A stretch of DNA of 6,217 nt from Steroidobacteraceae bacterium (lineage in GTDB: Bacteria; Pseudomonadota; Gammaproteobacteria; Steroidobacterales; Steroidobacteraceae): positions 1 to 6,217 of the forward strand of contig JALRHE010000202.1 of assembly GCA_023253235.1 (NCBI GenBank), read 5' to 3'. This document shows, in pieces, positions 1-6,217 of the stretch (positions are counted from its first letter, which is position 1; each line of letters begins with the position of its first letter). Position numbers and translations under genes: made by a program. Under the pieces are notes generated by a model. The model made no database searches. It was given only the letters and a program-made list of their open reading frames with translations, and was not told the origin of the DNA.

Positions 1-483
1 ATAGAGGCCTTCTTTGCAGCCGCGAGACATGTGGGCGGTTGCTGTGTGCTCAACACCGCGCCCGCTGTGAGGGGTAGCGACCGTTTGTTACCGCTCGCTG
101 ATGTGCTCGTCATGAATGAAACGGAGCTTGCCTACTATGCCGGACAAACGGCTGCGGTGAGTGCGGCGCAGGTTCGTCGGCTTGGGCCGCGTTTGTTGCA
201 GCGACCGCAGCAAGCCTTGATCGTCACGCTCGGCGCCGAGGGTGCGTGGATTTTCACGCACGCGAGCGAAGAGTTTATTCCGGCGACACCCGCGACGGTG
301 CTCGACACGACCGGCGCCGGCGATTGTTTCACCGGCGTCTTGGCAGCCGGCATTGCACTTGGGCAGGTACTGCCGGAAGCCGCCCGACGCGCAAGCCGGG
401 CAGCTTCCATCGCAGTCACTCGTCTTGGCGCAGCAGCGTCGATGCCACGCGTACAGGAACTTACGGCATCAGACTCGCGTTGA
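1..483 (+). CDS. Ribokinase-type PfkB family sugar kinase, C-terminal part (5' end outside window)
   Basis: The frame is open from base 1 to the TGA at 481-483, giving 160 visible residues, so the gene starts left of the window and the GTG at 31 is probably internal. Seen: an LNTAPA segment resembling the NPAPA of ribokinases, an NETE motif (115-126) matching the NxxE motif that helps coordinate Mg/phosphate, a VTLGAEGA strand, and the PfkB signature DTTGAGDCF (304-330), whose GAGD aspartate (codon 322-324) is the expected catalytic base. The tail (AASIAVTRLGA) also follows ribokinase. Family knowledge: these cytoplasmic enzymes phosphorylate a sugar or nucleoside hydroxyl with ATP. The missing N-terminal half holds most of the sugar-binding site, so ribose is only the likeliest substrate. 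The gene converges on the minus-strand cluster and its last 23 bp overlap the neighbouring gene's 3' end. Confidence 0.9.
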   Translation: MEAFFAAARHVGGCCVLNTAPAVRGSDRLLPLADVLVMNETELAYYAGQTAAVSAAQVRRLGPRLLQRPQQALIVTLGAEGAWIFTHASEEFIPATPATVLDTTGAGDCFTGVLAAGIALGQVLPEAARRASRAASIAVTRLGAAASMPRVQELTASDSR

Positions 484-901
484 CGCGCCGTTGCAGATCG
501 AGGCGCGGCACATCAACGAGATCACGCTTGATACGAGAAGTGATTTTTTTGGCTGCGGTTTTCGGCAGGTGCTCATCGACCATCGCCATGAAGCGCGGTG
601 CCATGACGAGTACGAGTCCGGTCGTTTCGGCATCGCGCACGGCAGCCGAGGCGGTCTTCGCCACCATCCTTGCGAATTGATCTGCCGCTTGTTGTTTGAG
701 GGTGGTGCGACCTTCGAGAGCCGTTCGACGACCTGCCGCGCGCGACAGGCCACGACCCGGTTTGTCGGCACCTGCATCGCGCTCGTGCTTGATCGCAAAC
801 GGATTGGCAAACGTGGCGATCTTCTCGAGCTTCGCTCGGACCTTTGCCATCGAATAGATGTGCAGATGTGCGGTATCGGCCACCATCACTTTGATCGACA
901 T
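461..901 (-). CDS. Host attachment family protein (COG5622/PF10116-like), function unproven
   Basis: A 146-residue protein. The ATG at 901-899 is preceded by AGGAG at a 7-nt spacing, which fixes the start; it ends in TAA at 463-461. Recognised by overall pattern: an N-terminal strand with VADTAHLHIY (residues 7-16), an NP at 33-34, HERDAGADKPGR (39-50), an FA-containing helix, the strand GLVLVMAPRFMAMV (95-108), and a charged C-terminal tail. No signal peptide or membrane segment is visible, so it is probably cytosolic. The family is annotated as required for attachment to host cells, but this name comes from old genetics and says little about mechanism. From memory, these proteins have been compared with bacterial relatives of the eRF1 release-factor fold (baeRF), which is unverified here. 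It lies 35 bp after the amidase, probably as the last gene of the operon. The family call is fairly sure; the role is unknown. Confidence 0.8.
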   Translation of the reverse strand: MSIKVMVADTAHLHIYSMAKVRAKLEKIATFANPFAIKHERDAGADKPGRGLSRAAGRRTALEGRTTLKQQAADQFARMVAKTASAAVRDAETTGLVLVMAPRFMAMVDEHLPKTAAKKITSRIKRDLVDVPRLDLQRRVNASLMP

Positions 902-908
902 ATCAAAA

Positions 909-913
909 CTCCT
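909..913 (-). promoter_or_regulatory. Shine-Dalgarno site of the host attachment family gene
   Basis: The minus strand reads AGGAG here, 7 nt before the ATG at 901-899. It is one of the two strongest ribosome binding sites in the window. The gene can therefore be translated independently, unlike plsC and the amidase, which appear coupled to upstream translation. No convincing promoter was seen in the 35-bp gap, so transcription probably comes from upstream. Confidence 0.8.
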
Positions 914-936
914 GTTAGGCCCCTCAAGAGTCCATC

Positions 937-2505
937 CTAGCGCGCGCTGGAATTTTTTTCAGGCGGAACCCGACCATTTACCGCTTTCTCGATCCCGGCA
1001 GCCAAGTACAGCAGTTGTGCATCGTCGTTGCGCCTAGCAACCAAAGTTAGCCCGACCGGCATGTTTCGCACGAGACCGATCGGCAAGGTGAGGCTCGGAT
1101 AGCCTGCGACCGCGGCAGCCGATCCGAGTGACGAACCGCCCGTATCGCGTCGATTACCCCAAATGGGATCGATGAGCTCAGCAGGGCCGCTGCCGGGCGC
1201 CACGATCAAATCGAGCTTCGCTTGGGTGAACAATGCGGCGAGACCTTCGACATCGACCGATTGCTGCAGCGACTGCACAGCCTCGAGATAGCGAGGTTCG
1301 GTCAAAGGACCGCAAACGACCGACTGCTCAAAGATTTCTTGACCGAAAAACGGCATTTCACGCGCCGCTTCGCGGCGATTGAACTCGATCAATTCGGCGA
1401 GCGAGCGGGCCTCACGCCGCGCCGGAGCAAGATCGCCCAAGTAGGCGTCAATCGCGTGTTTGAATTCGTACAGTAAAGCCAAAAACTCTGCTGCACCGAA
1501 CTGCTGCAGTCCCGCTGGGAGAGTGAGCTCGACGAGCTCGGCGCCGCTGGCAATCAACAGGTCGCGGACCGCGTTGCATTGCGCGAGTACATCGGGACGC
1601 AGATTGGGTGAGCCCGGCCACCAGCCGATTCGTCGACCCCTCAGGACATCGTCGCGGGCAGCCAAAATCGGTGCAACCTCGAAGGGTTGATCGAACAACA
1701 TCGCCGCTACGGATGCGACATCCGCGACGTTGCGACCCATGGGGCCCGCGACATCCTGTCTCGGAGAGAGCGGTATCACACCGCGGCCACTGACTCGGGT
1801 TTGGGTAGGTTTGAAGCCGACGATTCCATTGAGCGCGGCCGGCGACAAAATAGAACCGTCCGTCTCGGTGCCAATGGCCACCGCGCAAAAACTGCGTGCT
1901 GCTGCGGTCGCAGAGCCGGAACTCGAGCCTGACGGATTGCGCTTCGGATCGTAGGCATTACCGGTTTGCCCACCGACGGCGCTCCAACCACTCATGGAGC
2001 GCGTGGAGCGGAAGTTCGCCCACTCGCTCAGGTTGGTCTTGCCGAGGATCACGGCACCCGCGGCACGTAATCGCGCCACGAGATCCGCATCTCGGGTTGC
2101 CTGCGAACGAGCGAGAGCGAGCGAACCGGCCGTCGTCGGCATCGGATCGATCGACTCGATGTTGTCCTTGAGCAAGATGGGTACACCATGCAGTGCTCCG
2201 CGGCTGCGACCGGCACGTCGCTCCAGATCCAGTGAGCGCGCCGTATCGATCGCGTTGGGATTGATCGCGATGACCGATTTGAACAGAGCGTCTTCTTGGG
2301 CGATACGAGCGAGGTATCCGGCGACGATCGCTTCGCTACCAAAGCCTTTGGCGAAAAGCTCTTGCAAAGCTGCTATCGACAACTCGGTTGGATCAACGTT
2401 GGTCTTGATCTTGAACGTGTTGGCCTGCGCACGTTCGAAGTTGTGGGCGATTGCGGCCGCAACACCCAAGGAGGCGAGACGAGCCATGAATTGTCTGCGA
2501 CGCAT
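937..2505 (-). CDS. Tat-exported amidase signature enzyme, peptide amidase-like
   Basis: A 522-residue amidase-signature hydrolase. The Ser-cisSer-Lys triad is complete: Lys113 in LLKDN, Ser194 in PSGSSSGSA and nucleophile Ser218 in GTETDGSI. The 24-residue spacing between the serines fits the family. GTETDGSI, the SSS loop, LLYEFK (344-349) and FFGQE (386-390) resemble the Stenotrophomonas peptide amidase Pam, which removes C-terminal amides from peptides, more than the GatA subunit, which usually has GGS before the nucleophile position. Substrate remains inferred. The frame stays open to 2601, but that start would overlap plsC by 92 bp. The ATG at 2505 lies 4 bp after the plsC stop and places an RRQFM twin-arginine motif at residues 3-7. 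Only a weak GAGA lies upstream, suggesting translational coupling to plsC. The protein is probably exported folded to the periplasm or beyond. It ends with TAG at 939-937. Confidence 0.9.
   Translation of the reverse strand: MRRRQFMARLASLGVAAAIAHNFERAQANTFKIKTNVDPTELSIAALQELFAKGFGSEAIVAGYLARIAQEDALFKSVIAINPNAIDTARSLDLERRAGRSRGALHGVPILLKDNIESIDPMPTTAGSLALARSQATRDADLVARLRAAGAVILGKTNLSEWANFRSTRSMSGWSAVGGQTGNAYDPKRNPSGSSSGSATAAARSFCAVAIGTETDGSILSPAALNGIVGFKPTQTRVSGRGVIPLSPRQDVAGPMGRNVADVASVAAMLFDQPFEVAPILAARDDVLRGRRIGWWPGSPNLRPDVLAQCNAVRDLLIASGAELVELTLPAGLQQFGAAEFLALLYEFKHAIDAYLGDLAPARREARSLAELIEFNRREAAREMPFFGQEIFEQSVVCGPLTEPRYLEAVQSLQQSVDVEGLAALFTQAKLDLIVAPGSGPAELIDPIWGNRRDTGGSSLGSAAAVAGYPSLTLPIGLVRNMPVGLTLVARRNDDAQLLYLAAGIEKAVNGRVPPEKNSSAR
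2422..2505 (-). other. Predicted twin-arginine (Tat) signal peptide of the amidase
   Basis: Residues 1-28 of the amidase begin MRRRQFMARL, close to the Tat pattern RRxF followed by a hydrophobic residue. A short, mildly hydrophobic Ala/Leu-rich segment follows (residues 10-20), then AQA at 26-28, a plausible signal peptidase I site before NTF. The hydrophobic core is short and broken by His21-Asn22, so cleavage versus retention is uncertain. Starting at the internal Met7 (codon 2487-2485) would lose the motif. Confidence 0.7.
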
Positions 2506-2509
2506 CGAG

Positions 2510-3241
2510 TCAGTCTCGTCTCGAGAGGTTCGCCGATGGTAGTTGGCGCAGCGTGTCTTCGATCCAGCGCTGCACTTCGTCGTTGATCTCACGTGGATCA
2601 CGGCCAGCGGTCACGATCGGCGCGCCGATGATGACGCGGATCGTTCCGGGTTTTTTTAGTAACCCGCGTCTCGCCCAGTAATATCCCGCATCGTGTGCGA
2701 CCGGCACTATCGGATAGCCGCTACGACTCGCGAGCAGCGCACCGCTGACACCATAGCGACGGGTTTCACCCGCAGCGACTCGAGTGCCTTCTGGAAAGAT
2801 CAGAATCGACAAGCCCTCGCGCAGTCTGATCGAACCGCGCTGCACGACTTGATTGACCGCGGAGGCGCCTGCGCCACGATCGACTGGAATCGAGCGTAAC
2901 AGCGCGAGACCCCAGCCAAAAAACGGGATGTACATCAACTCGCGTTTGAGCACGATGACTTTCGGTGGACCGAGCAAAAATTGCGCGAATGTCTCCCAGG
3001 CCGAGGAATGTTTCCAATAGGCGATGTGCGGCTCGGCTGGGATGTTCTCGAGCCCACTGACTTCGAAACGTAGATCGCAGATCAAGCGCAGCCCGTCGAG
3101 CATGCGCTGTCCATACCAACGGACGAAATCGAAGCGTCGTCGTATGGAAACGAAAGGTGCTGCGAAGACGAAGATGATCGCGTAGATCAGCGTCCACGCA
3201 AACATGAAAACGGTGAAGACGAACGAGCGAAGCGCGATCAT
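2510..3241 (-). CDS. plsC: 1-acyl-sn-glycerol-3-phosphate acyltransferase (PlsC family)
   Basis: A 243-residue protein with a hydrophobic N-terminal segment (about residues 5-30), probably anchoring it to the inner membrane. The acyltransferase motifs appear in order: HSSAWE (78-83) as catalytic block I, KRELMYIPFFGWGL (99-112) as block II, FPEGTR (149-154) as the phosphate-binding block III, and PIVPVAHDAG (177-186) as block IV. Family knowledge: it acylates lysophosphatidic acid at sn-2 to give phosphatidic acid, the precursor of membrane phospholipids. Block I is HX4E rather than the textbook HX4D; I recall similar H-SAWET blocks in other proteobacterial PlsC proteins, so it is probably active. 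The start overlaps the glyS stop as ATGA, pointing to translational coupling. Another lysophospholipid acyltransferase specificity is possible. Confidence 0.9.
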   Translation of the reverse strand: MIALRSFVFTVFMFAWTLIYAIIFVFAAPFVSIRRRFDFVRWYGQRMLDGLRLICDLRFEVSGLENIPAEPHIAYWKHSSAWETFAQFLLGPPKVIVLKRELMYIPFFGWGLALLRSIPVDRGAGASAVNQVVQRGSIRLREGLSILIFPEGTRVAAGETRRYGVSGALLASRSGYPIVPVAHDAGYYWARRGLLKKPGTIRVIIGAPIVTAGRDPREINDEVQRWIEDTLRQLPSANLSRRD

Positions 3242-5307
3242 CCCGGCAAACGCGACAAGTCGGCCACGCCGGAGAACAGCGTTCTGACGCGGTTCACGAG
3301 GGCGAGCCGATTGGCACGCAAGGCCGCATCCGGGTCATTCACCATCACATCGTTGAAGAAGGCATCAATCGTCGGGCGCAAGCTGGCTAGCAAAGTCAGC
3401 GCGGCGTCGTATTCAGCACTGCGCAGATGGGCATCGACGGATGAGGCAATTGCATCGAGAGCCGCCGCCAAATCGCGCTCGGCAGATTCGCGCAGCAAAC
3501 CGGCATCGATACGCGTCGACAGTGCACCCGTTTCCGTTTTCTTGAGGATATTGGCGATGCGCTTGTTGGCAGCAGCGAGACTTTCCGCCTCCGGCAACTC
3601 ACGGAACCGACGCAATGCCTCGAGGCGCGACCGGATATCACCCGGCTTCGTGGAGCCGGTGGCTTGTACGGCATCGAACGCTTCGCTGCCATGACCCGCT
3701 TCGAGCTGGATCGCGCGCAGTCGATCCATCATGAAACCCAAGACTTCGCTTTGGGTATCGGTCGTACTCACTGGCTGCAACGCAACTGCGTGCGCAACGA
3801 GATCAGCAAGATCGAGCTCGAGACGACGCTCGAGCAAAATTCGCAACACACCGATTGCTGCGCGACGCAGCGCGAAAGGATCTTTGGTGCCGCTGGGCTT
3901 TTGACCGATGCCGAAGATGCCCGCGAGCGTGTCGAGTTTGTCGGCCAAGGCCACGGCGATACCGCTCGGAGTCGAGGGCAATTCGTCGCCGGCACCACGC
4001 GGCAGATAGTGCTCGCGGATCGCACTTGCTACTTCGGCCGGTTCGCCATCAGCGGCAGCGTAGTTGGCGCCCGTGATGCCTTGTAGTTCCGGAAACTCGC
4101 CGACCATGGCGGAGAGCAGATCACATTTACAGAGTTCCGCCGCTTGCACCGCGAGCGCGGCTTGGCCGCCGACGAGCGGGGCGATCTGGCTCGCGAGGCT
4201 TGCGATACGGCGGACTTTATCGCCGATCGAACCGAGCTTGGCCTGAAAGGTGACTCGGTCCAAGCCCTCGCGCCAGCCACGCAAAGGCGCGCGGCGATCT
4301 TGTCGTTGGAAGAAAGCCGCATCCGACAAGCGTGGGCGTACGACGCGTTCGTTGCCTTCGCGCACTCGCGAAGGATCGCGACTGTCGATGTTGCTGATGG
4401 TGATGAACCAAGGCGTGAGCTTTCCGGCAGCATCTTCCACGGGGAAATAACGCTGGTGTTCCTGCAGCGTGGAGATCAGCACTTCACGCGGTAGCTCCAG
4501 AAACTCGTCGTCGAAGCGACCCTCGACCGGCACCGGCCATTCGACCAGTGCAGTGACCTCATCGAGTAGCGCGTCGTCGAAGACGGCCCGACCACCGAGA
4601 CGCACAGCCGCAGATTCGACTTGCTCGCGGATACGCTCGCGACGCTCACCGAAGTGCGCAATCACGTGACCGGATTTTCGCAACACGTCGGCGTAATCAG
4701 CGGGTGAGGGTAACGACAACTCCCCTGGTACGTGAAAACGATGGCCTCGCGTGGTGCTGCCGGCGCGGGTATCGAGCAGTGTGGCATCGAGCACGTCATC
4801 ACCGAAGCGGAGTACCACCCAGTGCACGGGCCGAACGAACTCTGCCTGGCTTGCACCCCAGCGCATACGCTTTGGAATCGGCAACGCATCGAGCGCGGTT
4901 TGCACGATCGTCGGAAGCAACGTCGGTGTCGGCGCACCGGGCTTGCTGCCTTCAAAGTAAAGAAACTCGCCCTTGCCTTCGACGACACGACCTAGCGAGC
5001 CGATGTCGACGCCGCAGGATTCGGCGAAGGCCGTGGCTGCACGGGTCGGTTGACCGGTCTTGTCGAAAGCGGCCGATACCGGCGGGCCGCGACGTTTCAA
5101 TAATTGTTCGGGTTGCTGCTCGGCAAGATCTCGCACGAGCACGGCGAGTCGTCGCGGTGCGGCATACGAGACGAGATCACCGTGCGGTAGACCGGCGCTC
5201 GCCAAGCCGTTGCGGATCCCTTCCGACAGCGCGCGCTCGAGTTCGGGCAGCGCGACCGGGGGCAATTCTTCCGTGCCGAGTTCGAAGAGAAAATCACGGG
5301 TGTTCAT
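3238..5307 (-). CDS. glyS: Glycine--tRNA ligase beta subunit
   Basis: A 689-residue protein, the same length as E. coli GlyS. Typical blocks, in order: FELGTEELPP (8-17), APRRLA (50-55), PKRMRWG (145-151), FVRPVHW (157-163), RGHRFH (187-192), EHQRYFPV (283-290), SNIDSRDP (305-312), FQAKLGS with DKVRRI (354-368), an HD-like region with KCDLLSAMVGEFPELQG (394-410) and ADKLDTLAGIFGIGQ (455-469), then the C-terminal DALR-type anticodon-binding region with AAANKRIANIL (578-588) and LRANRLALVNRVRTLF (663-678). The beta subunit binds tRNA-Gly and joins GlyQ in an alpha2beta2 synthetase, which is cytosolic and essential where it is the only GlyRS. The ATG at 5307 is chosen for the family start MNTRDFLFELGTEE, a GGAGG site 7 nt upstream, and a 4-bp overlap with the glyQ stop. 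The longer open frame to 5667 runs inside glyQ and is spurious. The gene is intact. Confidence 0.98.
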   Translation of the reverse strand: MNTRDFLFELGTEELPPVALPELERALSEGIRNGLASAGLPHGDLVSYAAPRRLAVLVRDLAEQQPEQLLKRRGPPVSAAFDKTGQPTRAATAFAESCGVDIGSLGRVVEGKGEFLYFEGSKPGAPTPTLLPTIVQTALDALPIPKRMRWGASQAEFVRPVHWVVLRFGDDVLDATLLDTRAGSTTRGHRFHVPGELSLPSPADYADVLRKSGHVIAHFGERRERIREQVESAAVRLGGRAVFDDALLDEVTALVEWPVPVEGRFDDEFLELPREVLISTLQEHQRYFPVEDAAGKLTPWFITISNIDSRDPSRVREGNERVVRPRLSDAAFFQRQDRRAPLRGWREGLDRVTFQAKLGSIGDKVRRIASLASQIAPLVGGQAALAVQAAELCKCDLLSAMVGEFPELQGITGANYAAADGEPAEVASAIREHYLPRGAGDELPSTPSGIAVALADKLDTLAGIFGIGQKPSGTKDPFALRRAAIGVLRILLERRLELDLADLVAHAVALQPVSTTDTQSEVLGFMMDRLRAIQLEAGHGSEAFDAVQATGSTKPGDIRSRLEALRRFRELPEAESLAAANKRIANILKKTETGALSTRIDAGLLRESAERDLAAALDAIASSVDAHLRSAEYDAALTLLASLRPTIDAFFNDVMVNDPDAALRANRLALVNRVRTLFSGVADLSRLPG

Positions 5308-6206
5308 CGCGCACCCTCCGCAGCAGAGCCCATCGGGAAGCCGAGAGCTTCTCGACTTTCGTAATAGGCTTGTGCGACACCGCGAGCAAGCGTGCGGACT
5401 CGAAGGATGAATCTTTGACGCTCCGTTACCGAAATCGCGCGACGGGCGTCTAGCAAATTGAACGTATGTGAGGCTTTGAGAACTTGCTCGTAAGCCGGTA
5501 GCGCGAGCTTGGCTTCGAGCAAACGCTGGCAGGCGGCCTCGTGTTCGTCGAAATGACGGAATAGCGAGGTCGTATCGGCGTGCTCGAAGTTGTACGCGGA
5601 CTGCTCTACTTCGTTCTGGTGGTAGACGTCGCGATACGTGACTTTGCCGCGCGGTCCATCGGTCCAAACGATGTCGAAAACGCTGTCGACGCCTTGTAGA
5701 TACATGGCAAGGCGCTCGAGTCCGTAAGTGATTTCACCCGTGACCGGACGACAATCGATACCGCCGACTTGCTGGAAGTAGGTGAATTGCGTGACTTCCA
5801 TGCCGTTCAGCCACACTTCCCAACCGAGGCCCCAAGCACCGAGTGTCGGTGATTCCCAGTTGTCCTCGACGAAGCGGATATCGTGGGTGAGTGGATCGAA
5901 ACCCAACATCTTCAACGAGCCGACATACTTATCGAGGATGTCGAGTGGCGAGGGCTTCAGCACCACTTGGAACTGGTAGTAACGCTGCAAGCGAAATGGG
6001 TTATCGCCATAGCGACCGTCGGTCGGCCGGCGGGAGGGCTGTACATAGGCCGCACTCCACGGTTCCGGGCCGATCGAGCGCAGGAAGGTCGCCGTGTGAA
6101 ACGTACCCGCGCCCATCTCCATATCGTACGGTTGCAGAATGACGCAGCCCTGGTCCGACCAGTACTGCTGCAGGGCAAAGATCAGTTCTTGAAAAGTACG
6201 AGGCAT
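5304..6206 (-). CDS. glyQ: Glycine--tRNA ligase alpha subunit
   Basis: About 300 residues (E. coli GlyQ is about 303). It is the catalytic class II subunit, forming glycyl-adenylate and charging tRNA-Gly with GlyS. Highly conserved blocks are visible: QGCVILQPYDMEMGAGTFH (19-37), AAYVQPSRRPTDGRYGDNP (52-70), the class II motif 2 region RLQRYYQFQVVLKPSP (72-87), the loop DIRFVEDNWESPTLGAWG (109-126), WEVWLNGMEVTQFTYFQQ (129-146), and motif 3 region GEITYGLERLAMYLQ (157-171). The ATG at 6206-6204 gives MPRTFQELIF, a usual family start, but only 11 bases remain upstream, they hold no Shine-Dalgarno site, and the frame is still open at the window edge. A start a few codons further upstream is therefore possible. 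The TGA at 5306-5304 overlaps the glyS ATG. Promoter and any upstream control are outside the window. Confidence 0.97.
   Translation of the reverse strand: MPRTFQELIFALQQYWSDQGCVILQPYDMEMGAGTFHTATFLRSIGPEPWSAAYVQPSRRPTDGRYGDNPFRLQRYYQFQVVLKPSPLDILDKYVGSLKMLGFDPLTHDIRFVEDNWESPTLGAWGLGWEVWLNGMEVTQFTYFQQVGGIDCRPVTGEITYGLERLAMYLQGVDSVFDIVWTDGPRGKVTYRDVYHQNEVEQSAYNFEHADTTSLFRHFDEHEAACQRLLEAKLALPAYEQVLKASHTFNLLDARRAISVTERQRFILRVRTLARGVAQAYYESREALGFPMGSAAEGAR
5315..5319 (-). promoter_or_regulatory. glyS: Shine-Dalgarno site of glyS
   Basis: The minus strand reads GGAGG, 7 nt before the glyS ATG at 5307-5305, inside the last codons of glyQ. It settles the glyS start at 5307 over the longer open frame. 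Together with the ATGA overlap it would support strong, coupled synthesis of the two subunits, which are needed in equal amounts. Confidence 0.85.
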
Positions 6207-6217
6207 GGAACCGGTGA

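Larger units (their letters stand above)
461..6206 (-). other. Probable operon glyQ-glyS-plsC-amidase-host attachment family gene
   Basis: Five genes share the minus strand with junctions of -4, -4, +4 and +35 bp. Nothing resembling a GC-rich stem followed by a U-run was seen at any junction, and no gap has room for a standard promoter except possibly the last. One transcript from upstream of 6217 is the simplest reading. Internal promoters inside coding sequence cannot be excluded by eye. The 3' end has no visible terminator before it runs into the convergent kinase gene. Confidence 0.7.

Noticed and set aside
902..936. Possible promoter in the gap before the host attachment family gene
   Set aside because: At 35 bp, much of it ribosome binding site, it shows no convincing -35/-10 pair.
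242..940. Plus-strand open frame of 232 codons opposite the host attachment family gene
   Set aside because: It is Arg/His/Cys-rich with no family resemblance, overlaps the kinase in another frame, and is the mirror of a well-supported minus-strand gene with a good ribosome binding site.
953..959. T7 run (A7 on the coding strand) near the amidase end as a terminator or programmed frameshift site
   Set aside because: No GC stem precedes it in the correct orientation, and the codon phase (GAA AAA AAT) does not give an in-frame X XXY YYZ heptamer.
1360..1380. GC-rich inverted repeat near cgccgcttcgcggcg
   Set aside because: It is inside the amidase coding sequence, has no following T-run on either strand, and is explained by Arg/Ala codons, so it was not called a terminator.
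2506..2601. N-terminal extension of the amidase
   Set aside because: It would overlap plsC by 92 bp and bury the RRQFM signal motif 33 residues inside the protein. The ATG at 2505 is better placed.
4704..5453. Plus-strand open frame of 249 codons opposite glyS and glyQ
   Set aside because: It is Arg-rich with no recognisable domain, opposite a strongly conserved gene; open antisense frames are common in GC-rich coding DNA.
5308..5667. 120-codon N-terminal extension of glyS
   Set aside because: It lies within glyQ in another frame, is Arg/Ser-rich, and the family start, length of 689 and GGAGG site all support 5307.

Overview
The window is GC-rich proteobacterial chromosome and almost entirely coding. 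Five genes on the minus strand run head to tail from the right edge: glyQ (6206-5304), glyS (5307-3238), a PlsC-type lysophospholipid acyltransferase (3241-2510), a Tat-exported amidase resembling peptide amidase (2505-937) and a 'host attachment' family protein (901-461). At the left edge, the C-terminal part of a ribokinase-type PfkB sugar kinase (1-483) reads on the plus strand and converges on them. The two strands' genes overlap tail to tail by 23 bp.

A heterotetrameric (alpha2beta2) glycyl-tRNA synthetase with E. coli-like subunit lengths (about 300 and 689 residues), a glyS-plsC neighbourhood and a peptide amidase related to the Stenotrophomonas enzyme suggest a gammaproteobacterium, perhaps near the Xanthomonadales/Nevskiales. 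A betaproteobacterium is not excluded. This is a judgement from remembered family sequences, not from a search.

The minus-strand genes are packed like one operon. glyQ/glyS and glyS/plsC each overlap by 4 bp (ATGA), plsC and the amidase are 4 bp apart, and the amidase and last gene are 35 bp apart. The promoter must lie right of the window. GlyQ and GlyS form one enzyme that charges tRNA-Gly. PlsC makes phosphatidic acid for membrane lipids. The amidase probably acts outside the cytoplasm. The last gene has no established function. The link between them looks like shared expression rather than one pathway.

No RNA gene, insertion sequence, CRISPR array, large repeat or convincing intrinsic terminator was seen, and no non-coding stretch exceeds 35 bp. 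I find no clear new system. The points most worth a second look are the two accessory genes downstream of glyQS-plsC, the absence of gmhB between glyS and plsC, and the terminator-free convergent overlap.
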